Positions 1-5,378 of a stretch of 19,066 nt of DNA are shown here, piece after piece (the first letter of the stretch is position 1; every line of letters starts with the position of its first letter). Under the pieces are notes generated by a model that was given only the letters and a program-made list of their open reading frames with translations, did not search any database and had not been told where the DNA came from. Made by a program: the position numbers and the translations under genes. This DNA is from Spirochaetaceae bacterium. Lineage in GTDB: Bacteria; Spirochaetota; Spirochaetia; Treponematales; Rectinemataceae. Location: assembly GCA_016794765.1 (NCBI GenBank), contig JAEUJG010000525.1:1-19066 (forward strand), in the 5' to 3' direction.

Positions 1-2
1 AG

Positions 3-332
3 TCCCGCGCCTATGCCGGCCGGAATCTCTCGTCCGTGGCCGCCGTGCTGACGCCCGAGGAGAAAGCGGAGAAGGCTGCGGCCCGGGAGGCCCGGCGCAT
101 CGCCCGAAAGGAAGCGAAGGCGAGGGCGCAGATCGTCGAGATCCCAGAGGGATACTGCACCATCGACGAGGCGATCAAGAGCTCTTCCCGCGCGCGGTCG
201 ATCCTCCTCGAGGCCGTCAGGCTCGGTGTCATCCGCTCGGTCGAGTCGGGCCGTCGCCGTTTCCTCCTGGAATCCGACGTCCAGGCGTTTTCGAGGGCGA
301 CGAAGGGCAGGGCCCGGAGGAAGGCCGCATGA
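3..332 (+). CDS. HTH (excisionase/MerR-like) protein, 5' end cut by window
   Basis: The reading frame is open from the first bases of the window, so the gene probably starts upstream. An internal GTG at 36 lacks a Shine-Dalgarno sequence and is a poor start. The first third is highly charged (Lys/Arg/Glu/Ala) and probably helical. The C-terminal half, from about IPEGYCTIDEA to the SDVQAF segment, has the layout of a small MerR/excisionase-type winged HTH: a 'T-x-x-EA' first helix, a short second helix, then an 'SGRRRFLLESDVQAF' wing and last helix. This suggests DNA binding, perhaps as a small phage regulator. The stop overlaps the next ATG by 4 bases, so it is translationally coupled to the exported hydrolase downstream. 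The family call rests on pattern only. Confidence 0.6.
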   Translation, partial: SRAYAGRNLSSVAAVLTPEEKAEKAAAREARRIARKEAKARAQIVEIPEGYCTIDEAIKSSSRARSILLEAVRLGVIRSVESGRRRFLLESDVQAFSRATKGRARRKAA

Positions 333-787
333 AGCGCCTGCCGCTCCTCCTCGCCGCCGCAAGCATCGCGCTCCTGTCCTCCGCGATGCCCTTCCGCGTT
401 GCGCCCGCCCTCGGCTACCGCCTCCATGAGCGCCTCACGATCTACGAAGCCGCCTGCCTCGGGACCGAAACCCCGCCGGAGCTCCTCCGTGCAATCGCGC
501 GGGTCGAATCGAGCGAACGCGACGACGCGATAGGCGATGACGGCGAATCGATCGGCCGCTTCCAGGACCGCAAGCGCTACCACGCCTACCGCGAGTCGCT
601 CTATGGCTCCTACGACCCGACGAAGCCGGCCGAAGTGGCGAGGGTCTATGCGCTCGAGCTGTCCCGGCACTTCGCGATCGCGGGGGATTGGGATATCGCG
701 ACGGCTGCGCATCGGCAGGGGCTCGAGGGCGCGAGGAGCGACGGGCCGACGGGCTGGTATCTCGAGAGGGTGAGGAGTCAATTATGA
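329..787 (+). CDS. Exported lysozyme-like (lytic transglycosylase SLT-type) protein
   Basis: 152 aa. The N-terminus has a basic start (MKR) and a hydrophobic stretch at about residues 4-20, typical of a signal peptide or membrane anchor. Residues 50-80 read PPELLRAIARVESSE, then GESIGRFQ. This matches the SLT lysozyme-like pattern, in which the Glu of 'ARVESS' (E60) is the catalytic acid and is followed by 'S-x-G-x-x-Q'. A later AAHRQG segment stands where such enzymes have 'A-YNAG'. The expected role is cleavage of peptidoglycan glycan strands in the periplasm, for lysis or DNA entry. It is short for a full transglycosylase, so it may be a minimal domain or a degenerate copy. It is coupled by ATGA overlaps on both sides. 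Confidence 0.6.
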   Translation: MKRLPLLLAAASIALLSSAMPFRVAPALGYRLHERLTIYEAACLGTETPPELLRAIARVESSERDDAIGDDGESIGRFQDRKRYHAYRESLYGSYDPTKPAEVARVYALELSRHFAIAGDWDIATAAHRQGLEGARSDGPTGWYLERVRSQL

Positions 788-1017
788 TGGATTCAAGACG
801 GGCGATCGTTCGTCCCCTCGCAATGATGATGCTCGCTTCTGCAATGCTGTCCGGCGGCCTTCCGTCCGGTGAGCCGAAGCCTCGGCAGTCCCTTCCGCGC
901 GGCCGCAATCCCTGGGACGGCGTACAGCTCTCCAAGGCGGAGCGCAAGGGTAAGACGCCGGAGGAGATCCAGGCGATGCGGCGGGCGAAGTACGAGGCGG
1001 AGAGGGCGCGAGGATGA
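784..1017 (+). CDS. Small protein with N-terminal hydrophobic segment, unknown
   Basis: 77 aa. The start was chosen at the ATG overlapping the previous stop (ATGA), with GAGGAG just upstream at about 771-776; a second ATG follows directly. Residues 4-8 are basic and residues 9-25 are hydrophobic (VRPLAMMMLASAML), so it is probably exported or membrane-anchored. The remainder is Pro/Arg-rich, then charged (KAERKGKTPEEIQAMRRAKYEAERARG), probably a helix. No family was recognised. Its place right after an exported muralytic protein makes a helper role in the envelope or lysis possible, but this is inference. Confidence 0.55.
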   Translation: MMDSRRAIVRPLAMMMLASAMLSGGLPSGEPKPRQSLPRGRNPWDGVQLSKAERKGKTPEEIQAMRRAKYEAERARG

Positions 1018-1691
1018 GCCTCAACGAATCCAAGGGCAACATGTATTCCTGGGTGACGCACACCTGGAACACGGTCAAAGGAGAGTGCCCGCACGGATGC
1101 ACCTACTGCTATATGAAGCGGTGGGGCAAGCAGAGACCTGCCTACTTCGACAAGCGCGAGCTCAAGACCGACCTCGGCATCGACAACTTCATCTTCGTCG
1201 GTTCGAGTTGCGACCTCTTCGCGGAAGGCATCCCGCGCGAGTGGACCGGCGAGACCCTGCGGCACTGCGCCAAGTATCCGAATCGCTATCTCTTCCAGTC
1301 CAAAGACCCGCTTCGCATGGGTTCCTTCTACGAGCTCTTCAACCTCGCGCGCGCGGTCTGCACGACGATCGAGACGAACCGCTGGTATCCCGAAATCATG
1401 GTGCACTCCCCGCGGCCGGCGGACCGGGCGGATGGCTTGGAGGCGATCGGGAATCGGGTTGACCGCTTCGTCACCATCGAGCCCATCCTCGACTTCGACC
1501 TCAATCCGATGGTCGAACTCATCAAACGGTGCGAGCCGAAACAGGTCAATATCGGCGCCGACTCGGGCGGGAACGGCCTGCCCGAACCCCCCGCGGAGAA
1601 AGTGCTCGCCCTCATCGATGCGCTCAAAGGCTTCACCCAGATCGACCAAAAGCGGAACCTCGGACGACTTCTCAAGGCGGACAAGGCATGA
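1014..1691 (+). CDS. Radical-SAM-like phage protein (DUF5131, Gp37/Gp68 type)
   Basis: 225 aa. Near the N-terminus, after 'THTWNTVKGE', comes CPHGCTYCY, giving C25-x3-C29-x2-C32, the classical radical-SAM 4Fe-4S cluster motif. Further on, VDRFVTIEPILDF and QVNIGADSGG resemble the 'S-IEP-L' and 'G-ESG' strands seen late in the TIM barrel of DUF5131 (phage Gp37/Gp68-like) proteins. Family members occur widely in phages and mobile elements. The substrate is not established; some resemble spore photoproduct lyase. It should bind S-adenosylmethionine and an Fe-S cluster in the cytoplasm. It lies in a coupled operon with a zinc-ribbon protein, an MmcB-like nuclease and a helicase, which suggests a nucleic-acid role, but this is inference. 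Confidence 0.8.
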   Translation: MSLNESKGNMYSWVTHTWNTVKGECPHGCTYCYMKRWGKQRPAYFDKRELKTDLGIDNFIFVGSSCDLFAEGIPREWTGETLRHCAKYPNRYLFQSKDPLRMGSFYELFNLARAVCTTIETNRWYPEIMVHSPRPADRADGLEAIGNRVDRFVTIEPILDFDLNPMVELIKRCEPKQVNIGADSGGNGLPEPPAEKVLALIDALKGFTQIDQKRNLGRLLKADKA

Positions 1692-1987
1692 CCCGCTCCG
1701 AGGCCCTCGTCCAGCTCCGCCGCATCGCGAAGCGTGTCCCGGAATGCCGCGCGCTCCTCGAGGAGATCGCCGACGCCCTCGAGCCTTCGCGCGCCGATTC
1801 GACCCGCTCCGCGCTTCTCGTCTCCCGAGTCCGCAAGGCCGCGCATGACGAGCGTAACGACCGCCGCGAGGCGACCGAGCTGCAGGCGCTCGCGCTCGAG
1901 CTCTGCGAGGAGCATGAGATCGTCGTCGCGCAGGCGCTTCGGGCGGAGCGGACGATTCACGAGATGGTGAAGGGAGGGGCGGCGTGA
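1688..1987 (+). CDS. Helical hypothetical protein
   Basis: 99 aa. The start is the ATG that overlaps the radical-SAM gene stop (ATGA). The sequence is almost entirely charged or alpha-helix forming, with long Glu/Arg/Leu/Ala runs and few Gly/Pro, so a helical bundle or coiled coil is likely. It has two Cys (in VPECRALLEE and LELCEEHE), which are not spaced as a metal site. No family was recognised. It ends with KGGAA, and the last 19 bases form one copy of a direct repeat that recurs at the end of the next gene. It may be an accessory partner of one of its enzyme neighbours. Confidence 0.6.
   Translation: MTRSEALVQLRRIAKRVPECRALLEEIADALEPSRADSTRSALLVSRVRKAAHDERNDRREATELQALALELCEEHEIVVAQALRAERTIHEMVKGGAA
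1969..1987 (+). repeat. 19-bp direct repeat, copy 1 (gene junction)
   Basis: GAAGGGAGGGGCGGCGTGA is identical to 2265-2283. Each copy carries the last codons of one gene (K-G-G-A-A-stop), a strong Shine-Dalgarno (GGGAGGGG) and the GTG start of the next gene. The two copies bracket the zinc-ribbon gene. Confidence 0.9.
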
Positions 1988-2283
1988 GGCTCTTCGGATT
2001 CGAGATTCGCCGCGCCGAACCGAAGTGGGTTCGACAGAAAGACCTTTTCTTCCGCTGCCCGAAGTGCGGCGACTTCGTGAAGCTCCGCCGCCTTGCGGAC
2101 GGTCGTTCTATTCTGTCGGCGCTCTACGAGGTGAACAAGGTAAATCGGATCGAGCTTTCGCACACCTGCGGCGGGATGATCTTCATTTGCTCTTCCGAAG
2201 CGATCGAAGAAGCGCGCGGAATCGACTTGCAGGCGATGGCGGATCGGATCGTCAAGGAAGCGAAGAAGGGAGGGGCGGCGTGA
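1984..2283 (+). CDS. Small zinc-ribbon protein
   Basis: 99 aa from a GTG overlapping the previous TGA, with GGGAGGGG about 5 bases upstream. Residues 22-30 include FFRCPKCGDF, a CxxC knuckle. About 35 residues later comes SHTCGGMIFIC, supplying a second Cys pair spaced CxxxxxxC. Together these could bind one Zn2+ in a zinc-ribbon-like fold. The C-terminal third is helical (EAIEEARGIDLQAMADRIVKEAKK). The protein is of unknown function, perhaps binding nucleic acid or a protein partner. The whole gene lies between two identical 19-bp repeats, so it could have been gained, or could be lost, as a unit. Confidence 0.65.
   Translation: MRLFGFEIRRAEPKWVRQKDLFFRCPKCGDFVKLRRLADGRSILSALYEVNKVNRIELSHTCGGMIFICSSEAIEEARGIDLQAMADRIVKEAKKGGAA
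2265..2283 (+). repeat. 19-bp direct repeat, copy 2 (gene junction)
   Basis: Identical to 1969-1987. It contains the end of the zinc-ribbon gene, the Shine-Dalgarno and the GTG start of the MmcB-like gene. The copies start 296 bp apart. Confidence 0.9.
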
Positions 2284-2825
2284 CCCACTCCGAGCTCTGC
2301 CTTGCCACTGCCGAGCACTTCGCAAAGAAGGCATGGCTCGCACTTTGGGAATACCAATCATTTTCGTCTGGCGAATTCCCCGATGTTCTCTTGTTCGGGA
2401 GGGACGACACAGTCCTCTTCGAGATCAAGATGAGCCGCGCCGACTTCCTCGCCGATACGAAAAAAGACGCTCGGAAGAAATGGAAGCCGCGCGGGTATGT
2501 TCGCTACGAAACGGACTGGAAGACCCAAAAGCCGCTTCTAAACTGGATCGCGCAAAGCCCTGAGCTCTACTACATCGAAGCGCCTCACCTTGGCGCACGG
2601 CGCTACTTCGTCTGCGAATCAGGGCTCATCAAGCCCGAGGAGCTTCCGGCGGGGTGGGGCTTGTACTGGTACAAGGGCGGGAAGTTCTACCAGAAGCGAG
2701 AGAGCGGCAAGTTCCGTGCGAACATCCGCGACGAGCGCAATCTCGCTGTCCATGCTTTCAGGCGCTGCGCTTCGGGCGATTCAACGGGGATCATCATAAA
2801 TTCCTACGCCGAGGCCTCCGCATGA
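2280..2825 (+). CDS. MmcB-like PD-(D/E)XK DNA repair nuclease
   Basis: 181 aa from a GTG overlapping the previous TGA. The core GEFPDVLLFGRDDTVLFEIK followed by MSRADFLAD strongly resembles MmcB-family proteins, where 'DVL' Asp (D35), then E48-x-K50, form the PD-(D/E)XK catalytic triad and the 'SRADFLAD-KK' helix follows. MmcB proteins are putative endonucleases first noted in alphaproteobacterial SOS regulons. Downstream, an aromatic and basic tail (GLYWYKGGKFYQKRES) may contact DNA. The gene overlaps the helicase start by 4 bases, so equimolar helicase and nuclease are plausible and they may act together on DNA. The family call is fairly confident; the substrate is unknown. Confidence 0.78.
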   Translation: MTHSELCLATAEHFAKKAWLALWEYQSFSSGEFPDVLLFGRDDTVLFEIKMSRADFLADTKKDARKKWKPRGYVRYETDWKTQKPLLNWIAQSPELYYIEAPHLGARRYFVCESGLIKPEELPAGWGLYWYKGGKFYQKRESGKFRANIRDERNLAVHAFRRCASGDSTGIIINSYAEASA

Positions 2826-4402
2826 CCTACCGCCCCCACCAGCTCCGCATGATCGCCCTCTGCGACGAGATCCTCTCCGGCGCCCCGATCGAAGAGATCA
2901 TCGCCGCGGTGACGCCCGGCGGCGGCAAGAGCAAGCTCCCGGTGATTCTCGCCGACAAGCTCATCCCGCGCTTCGCGGACAAGCTCGTATGGGTCGCGCC
3001 GCGGAACAATCTCAAGTACCAGGGCGAGCAAGAATTCCTCGACCCGCGCTTCCCGACCACGCGCCGGCTCCGCGCCGCGGACGGCAACGAGAACGATCCG
3101 TGCCGCGGGACAGACGGCTACCTCACGACCTATCAGGCGGTCGGCCTCTCTCCCGAAGTCCACGCGCAATTCTGCCGCGAGCACCGGACGATCCTCTTCC
3201 TCGACGAGGAGCACCACGTCTCGGACGATGGCCGGTGGGCGCCAGCGATCCAGGCCATGCGAGAGGCCGCGGTCCTCGTCGTCGGCGCCTCCGGCACGCT
3301 TGCCCGCGGCGACGGCCAAAAGATCCACGGCCTTGACTATAAAGGCGCCTTCGTCGACCTCACCGAGACGGCTTCCCGGCGGATCATCCGCTACGGGCGC
3401 GCCGAGGCGCTCCGGGATGGCGCAATCCTTCCGATCTTCTTCGACCACCTCGACGGGCGGGCGGAATGGGAGGACGAACAGGGCGAGCGCCGGAGCGCCG
3501 GCACCTTGGCCGGCGGCGATTACGCGAGCGCGGCCCTTTTCACCGCCCTCCGGACGGGATACGCGAAAGACCTCCTCGACAAGGCCGCGGCCCACTGGCA
3601 GGAGCACCGGCAGACCTACCCGAAGGCGAAAATGCTCGTCGTCGCACCGTCAATCGAGTTCGCCGCCATGTACCGGGACCACCTGCACCGCCGCGGGAGC
3701 GAAAGCCTCATCGCCACGAGCGAGGACAACAACGCGGCCCGAGTCGCGATCGACCGCTTCAAAGGCGAGACGCTCCCGACCGCCGACGTGCTCGTCACCT
3801 GCCAGATGGCCTACGAGGGGATGAGTGTTCCCGAGATCAGCCACGTCGCCTGCCTGACGCACATCCGCTCTATCCCCTGGCTCGAGCAATGCTTCGCCCG
3901 CGCGAATCGCCGCGCGCCCGGGAAGGTCGCCGGTTTCATTTTCGGGCCGGCGGATGCGCGCTTCCGCGACGCCATCGCCTCAATCGAGGCAGAGCAGATC
4001 CAAGCCCTCCGGGACGCGCCAGAGGCCCAAGGTGAGGCCTCCGCGGGGGATACCGAGGGCGGGGAGGGCGGCGGGTTTGGGCGGCCGGGCATCCGGCCCA
4101 TCGGCAGCGCGGCGTACCGGGAGGAGGGCCCGGAGCTCTTCACGGAGCCCGAGGCCCCGCGGCCGGACGGCGGGATGACGCCCAGGGAGGCCGAGAGGCT
4201 CTTGCGGAAGCAGATCCATGAGCACCTCGAGGCCTTCCTCGCCGGGACGCGGCCGGGATCGAAGGCGGTCTATACGCGGCTCGTGTATCGGGCCTTGAAG
4301 GATGCGGTCGGCGGGAAGGCGCGGGAGGACTGCACTATCGAGGAGCTGACGACGCAATGGGCGCTCTTGAAGGAGCGCTTTCCGGTGGGAGGGAGGAAAT
4401 GA
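2822..4402 (+). CDS. Superfamily 2 DEAD/DEAH-type helicase
   Basis: 526 aa from the ATG overlapping the nuclease gene stop. Motifs in order: Q-like RPHQ at 4-7; Walker A TPGGGKSK at 31-38; motif Ia VWVAPRNNL at about 57-64; TTYQA at 102-106; Walker B with DEEH (LFLDEEHH) at 126-132; motif III ASGT at 156-159; and motif VI QCFARANRR at 356-364 (QxxxRxxR). These define an ATP-dependent SF2 helicase or translocase. Residues after about 390 form a Gly/Pro/Glu-rich linker and a helical C-terminal domain of about 90 residues that may hold a partner-binding site. Being coupled to an MmcB-like nuclease suggests DNA processing or replication. The gene ends 5 bp from the convergent RHH gene with no obvious terminator between them. 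Confidence 0.88.
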   Translation: MTYRPHQLRMIALCDEILSGAPIEEIIAAVTPGGGKSKLPVILADKLIPRFADKLVWVAPRNNLKYQGEQEFLDPRFPTTRRLRAADGNENDPCRGTDGYLTTYQAVGLSPEVHAQFCREHRTILFLDEEHHVSDDGRWAPAIQAMREAAVLVVGASGTLARGDGQKIHGLDYKGAFVDLTETASRRIIRYGRAEALRDGAILPIFFDHLDGRAEWEDEQGERRSAGTLAGGDYASAALFTALRTGYAKDLLDKAAAHWQEHRQTYPKAKMLVVAPSIEFAAMYRDHLHRRGSESLIATSEDNNAARVAIDRFKGETLPTADVLVTCQMAYEGMSVPEISHVACLTHIRSIPWLEQCFARANRRAPGKVAGFIFGPADARFRDAIASIEAEQIQALRDAPEAQGEASAGDTEGGEGGGFGRPGIRPIGSAAYREEGPELFTEPEAPRPDGGMTPREAERLLRKQIHEHLEAFLAGTRPGSKAVYTRLVYRALKDAVGGKAREDCTIEELTTQWALLKERFPVGGRK

Positions 4403-4407
4403 AGGGG

Positions 4408-4602
4408 CTAGTCGGCCGAATCGTCGCCGGCTTCGGTCCCCGGATCGATTCCGTTTTTCCGAAGGTAGTCGGCGAGGGCGTATTCAATGATCCGCGAGAC
4501 CGAGCGGTCTTTTTTTCTAGCGAGCGTATTTGCTTTCTCCATAAGGCTATCGAGCACATAGATCGTTCGGTTTTTGCGGTCGCTCATGCACTGATTATCC
4601 AT
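4408..4602 (-). CDS. Ribbon-helix-helix (CopG/Arc-like) transcription regulator
   Basis: 64 aa, the only convincing leftward gene. RKNRTIYVLDSLMEKANTLA is the beta strand and first helix of a ribbon-helix-helix domain; the following DRSVSRIIEYALADYLRK is the turn and second helix with the usual 'S-S-x-I-x-x-A-x-x-Y' spacing. The C-terminus is short and acidic. Dimers of this fold bind short palindromes in the major groove. The start is placed at the upstream ATG with GGGGG just before it; an internal ATG (MSDRKN) is an alternative. It faces the early operon across overlapping divergent promoters, so it is probably an autoregulated repressor of that operon. It might also be an antitoxin-like orphan, but no toxin is next to it. 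Confidence 0.82.
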   Translation of the reverse strand: MDNQCMSDRKNRTIYVLDSLMEKANTLARKKDRSVSRIIEYALADYLRKNGIDPGTEAGDDSAD

Positions 4603-4620
4603 ATCGCCCCCATATCTTGC

Positions 4621-4649
4621 AATATACGCATACTATACTTGACAGTCAA
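4621..4649 (-). promoter_or_regulatory. Leftward promoter of the RHH gene
   Basis: Read on the minus strand: -35 TTGACT (4649-4644), 17-base spacer, -10 TATATT (4626-4621), a near-consensus sigma70 promoter. Transcription should start near 4615, only about a dozen bases before the RHH start codon. Its -35 shares bases with the rightward promoter. Confidence 0.75.
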
Positions 4650-4666
4650 TATAAGTGGAGTATACT
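4639..4666 (+). promoter_or_regulatory. Rightward early promoter
   Basis: -35 TTGACA (4639-4644, perfect consensus), 16-base spacer, -10 TATACT (4661-4666). The predicted start is around 4673, followed by AGGAGGG at 4684-4690 and the ATG at 4697. The strong AT-rich composition contrasts with the surrounding GC-rich genes. The sequence TTGACAGTCAA is nearly palindromic, so the two divergent -35 boxes overlap and polymerases should compete. Confidence 0.8.
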
Positions 4667-4672
4667 TATACT
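4659..4672. promoter_or_regulatory. Candidate RHH operator palindrome
   Basis: AGTATA-CT-TATACT is a perfect 6-2-6 inverted repeat covering the rightward -10 box. A second ATACT-rich stretch (ATACTATACT, 4630-4639) lies on the leftward promoter side. Short repeats of this kind are typical ribbon-helix-helix targets. Binding is inferred. Confidence 0.5.
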
Positions 4673-4696
4673 ATGCTTAATTGAGGAGGGCAGGAC

Positions 4697-4918
4697 ATGG
4701 CCGATTCCAAACTTTCCGAAGTCGTCTCCCGGACCCGCGAATACATGGCCTCCCCGGCCGGCCGCCGCGCCTGGCGCGAAAACCACCTCGCCCATGGCTT
4801 CTCCGTCCAGAAAAACCTCGTCGCGGCGATCCAGACCGCGAACCCGCGGATGCGGATCGTCCGGTACGAGGATCTTGAGGTGATCATGGGCGCCCTGACG
4901 CTTGAAGTCGCGGCATGA
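4697..4918 (+). CDS. Small hypothetical protein, first early gene
   Basis: 73 aa with the strongest ribosome binding site in the window (AGGAGGG, 4684-4690) and an ATG start. The sequence is soluble and mixed: a basic first half (VVSRTREYMASPAGRRAWRENHL), then a helical NLVAAIQTANPRMRIVRYEDLEVIMGAL segment. No family, metal site or membrane segment was recognised. As the first gene after the rightward promoter it would be made early and in quantity, a position where phages often place small host-takeover or regulatory proteins; this role is inference. Its stop overlaps the next start (ATGA). Confidence 0.65.
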   Translation: MADSKLSEVVSRTREYMASPAGRRAWRENHLAHGFSVQKNLVAAIQTANPRMRIVRYEDLEVIMGALTLEVAA

Positions 4919-5250
4919 GCGCCCCCGTCGCCTACCTCCGCCGCGAGGCCGGCGCCCTCGTTGCCGAAGCGCCGCTCATGCCCTGCGAGGTGTGCAATTT
5001 ATCCGAACTTTGCGGGCCGGATTATCCGTGCCCGAACAGCGATCCCATCGTAGAGGAGGACGACATGGCGGAAGTTTCCGCGACGGTGCTCGAGCGGAAA
5101 GCCGAGTTCCTCACCCCCAAGACCTTTGGCTCGCTCGAAGAGCTCATCGCCTATAGCCGCGCGCACCCCTGGGACATCGTGGGGCCGGACGACGACCCCG
5201 CGCACTACTACAAGGCGGGCGAGCGGTTCGAGCGGCGGAAGGCCGGCTAG
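4915..5250 (+). CDS. Hypothetical protein with Cys cluster
   Basis: 111 aa, coupled by ATGA to the preceding gene. Residues 24-39 read CEVCNLSELCGPDYPC, a CxxC-x6-C-x5-C cluster that could bind Zn2+ or an Fe-S cluster. The second half carries FGSLEELIAYSRAHPWDIVGPDDDPAHYYKAGERFERR, which reads like a small globular or helical domain. No named family was recognised. The gene is followed by a 128-base non-coding stretch with two strong hairpins, so it may end the first early transcript. Confidence 0.6.
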   Translation: MSAPVAYLRREAGALVAEAPLMPCEVCNLSELCGPDYPCPNSDPIVEEDDMAEVSATVLERKAEFLTPKTFGSLEELIAYSRAHPWDIVGPDDDPAHYYKAGERFERRKAG

Positions 5251-5258
5251 CAAAGGAC

Positions 5259-5357
5259 GAGGAGACCCCGAAGGCGATGCGCTCGCTCTCGGGGCCTCCT
5301 CCTTGCCCTGCCGGGCGGGAGCGCACACCGCGGCCGCGGTGCTCGCCCGGTTTCTTT
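5259..5357 (+). terminator. Tandem GC-rich hairpins, possible early attenuator/terminator
   Basis: Hairpin 1 pairs 5259-5271 (GAGGAGACCCCGA) with 5289-5301 through two 6-7 bp blocks and one A-C mismatch, loop 17. Hairpin 2 pairs CCGGGC (5311-5316) with GCCCGG (5345-5350), continues with GAGC/GCTC and has an inner ACCGC/GCGGT stem. Directly after hairpin 2 comes TTTCTTT (5351-5357), resembling a weak U-tract. This fills the only gap in the early operon before the 332-aa gene, whose Shine-Dalgarno AGGAGGA lies at 5368-5374. Terminator, attenuator or mRNA-stabilising structure are all possible. Confidence 0.5.
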
Positions 5358-5378
5358 CGAACCTGATAGGAGGATTCC

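Noticed and set aside
435..1649. Long leftward open frame opposite the SLT-like and radical-SAM genes
   Set aside because: It is antisense to genes with clear motifs, has low-complexity Arg/Ala/Gly composition in part, and no ribosome binding site. GC-rich DNA produces such shadows.
4403..4407. Bidirectional terminator between the convergent helicase and RHH genes
   Set aside because: The gap is 5 bp and no inverted repeat with a T-run is visible at either gene end.
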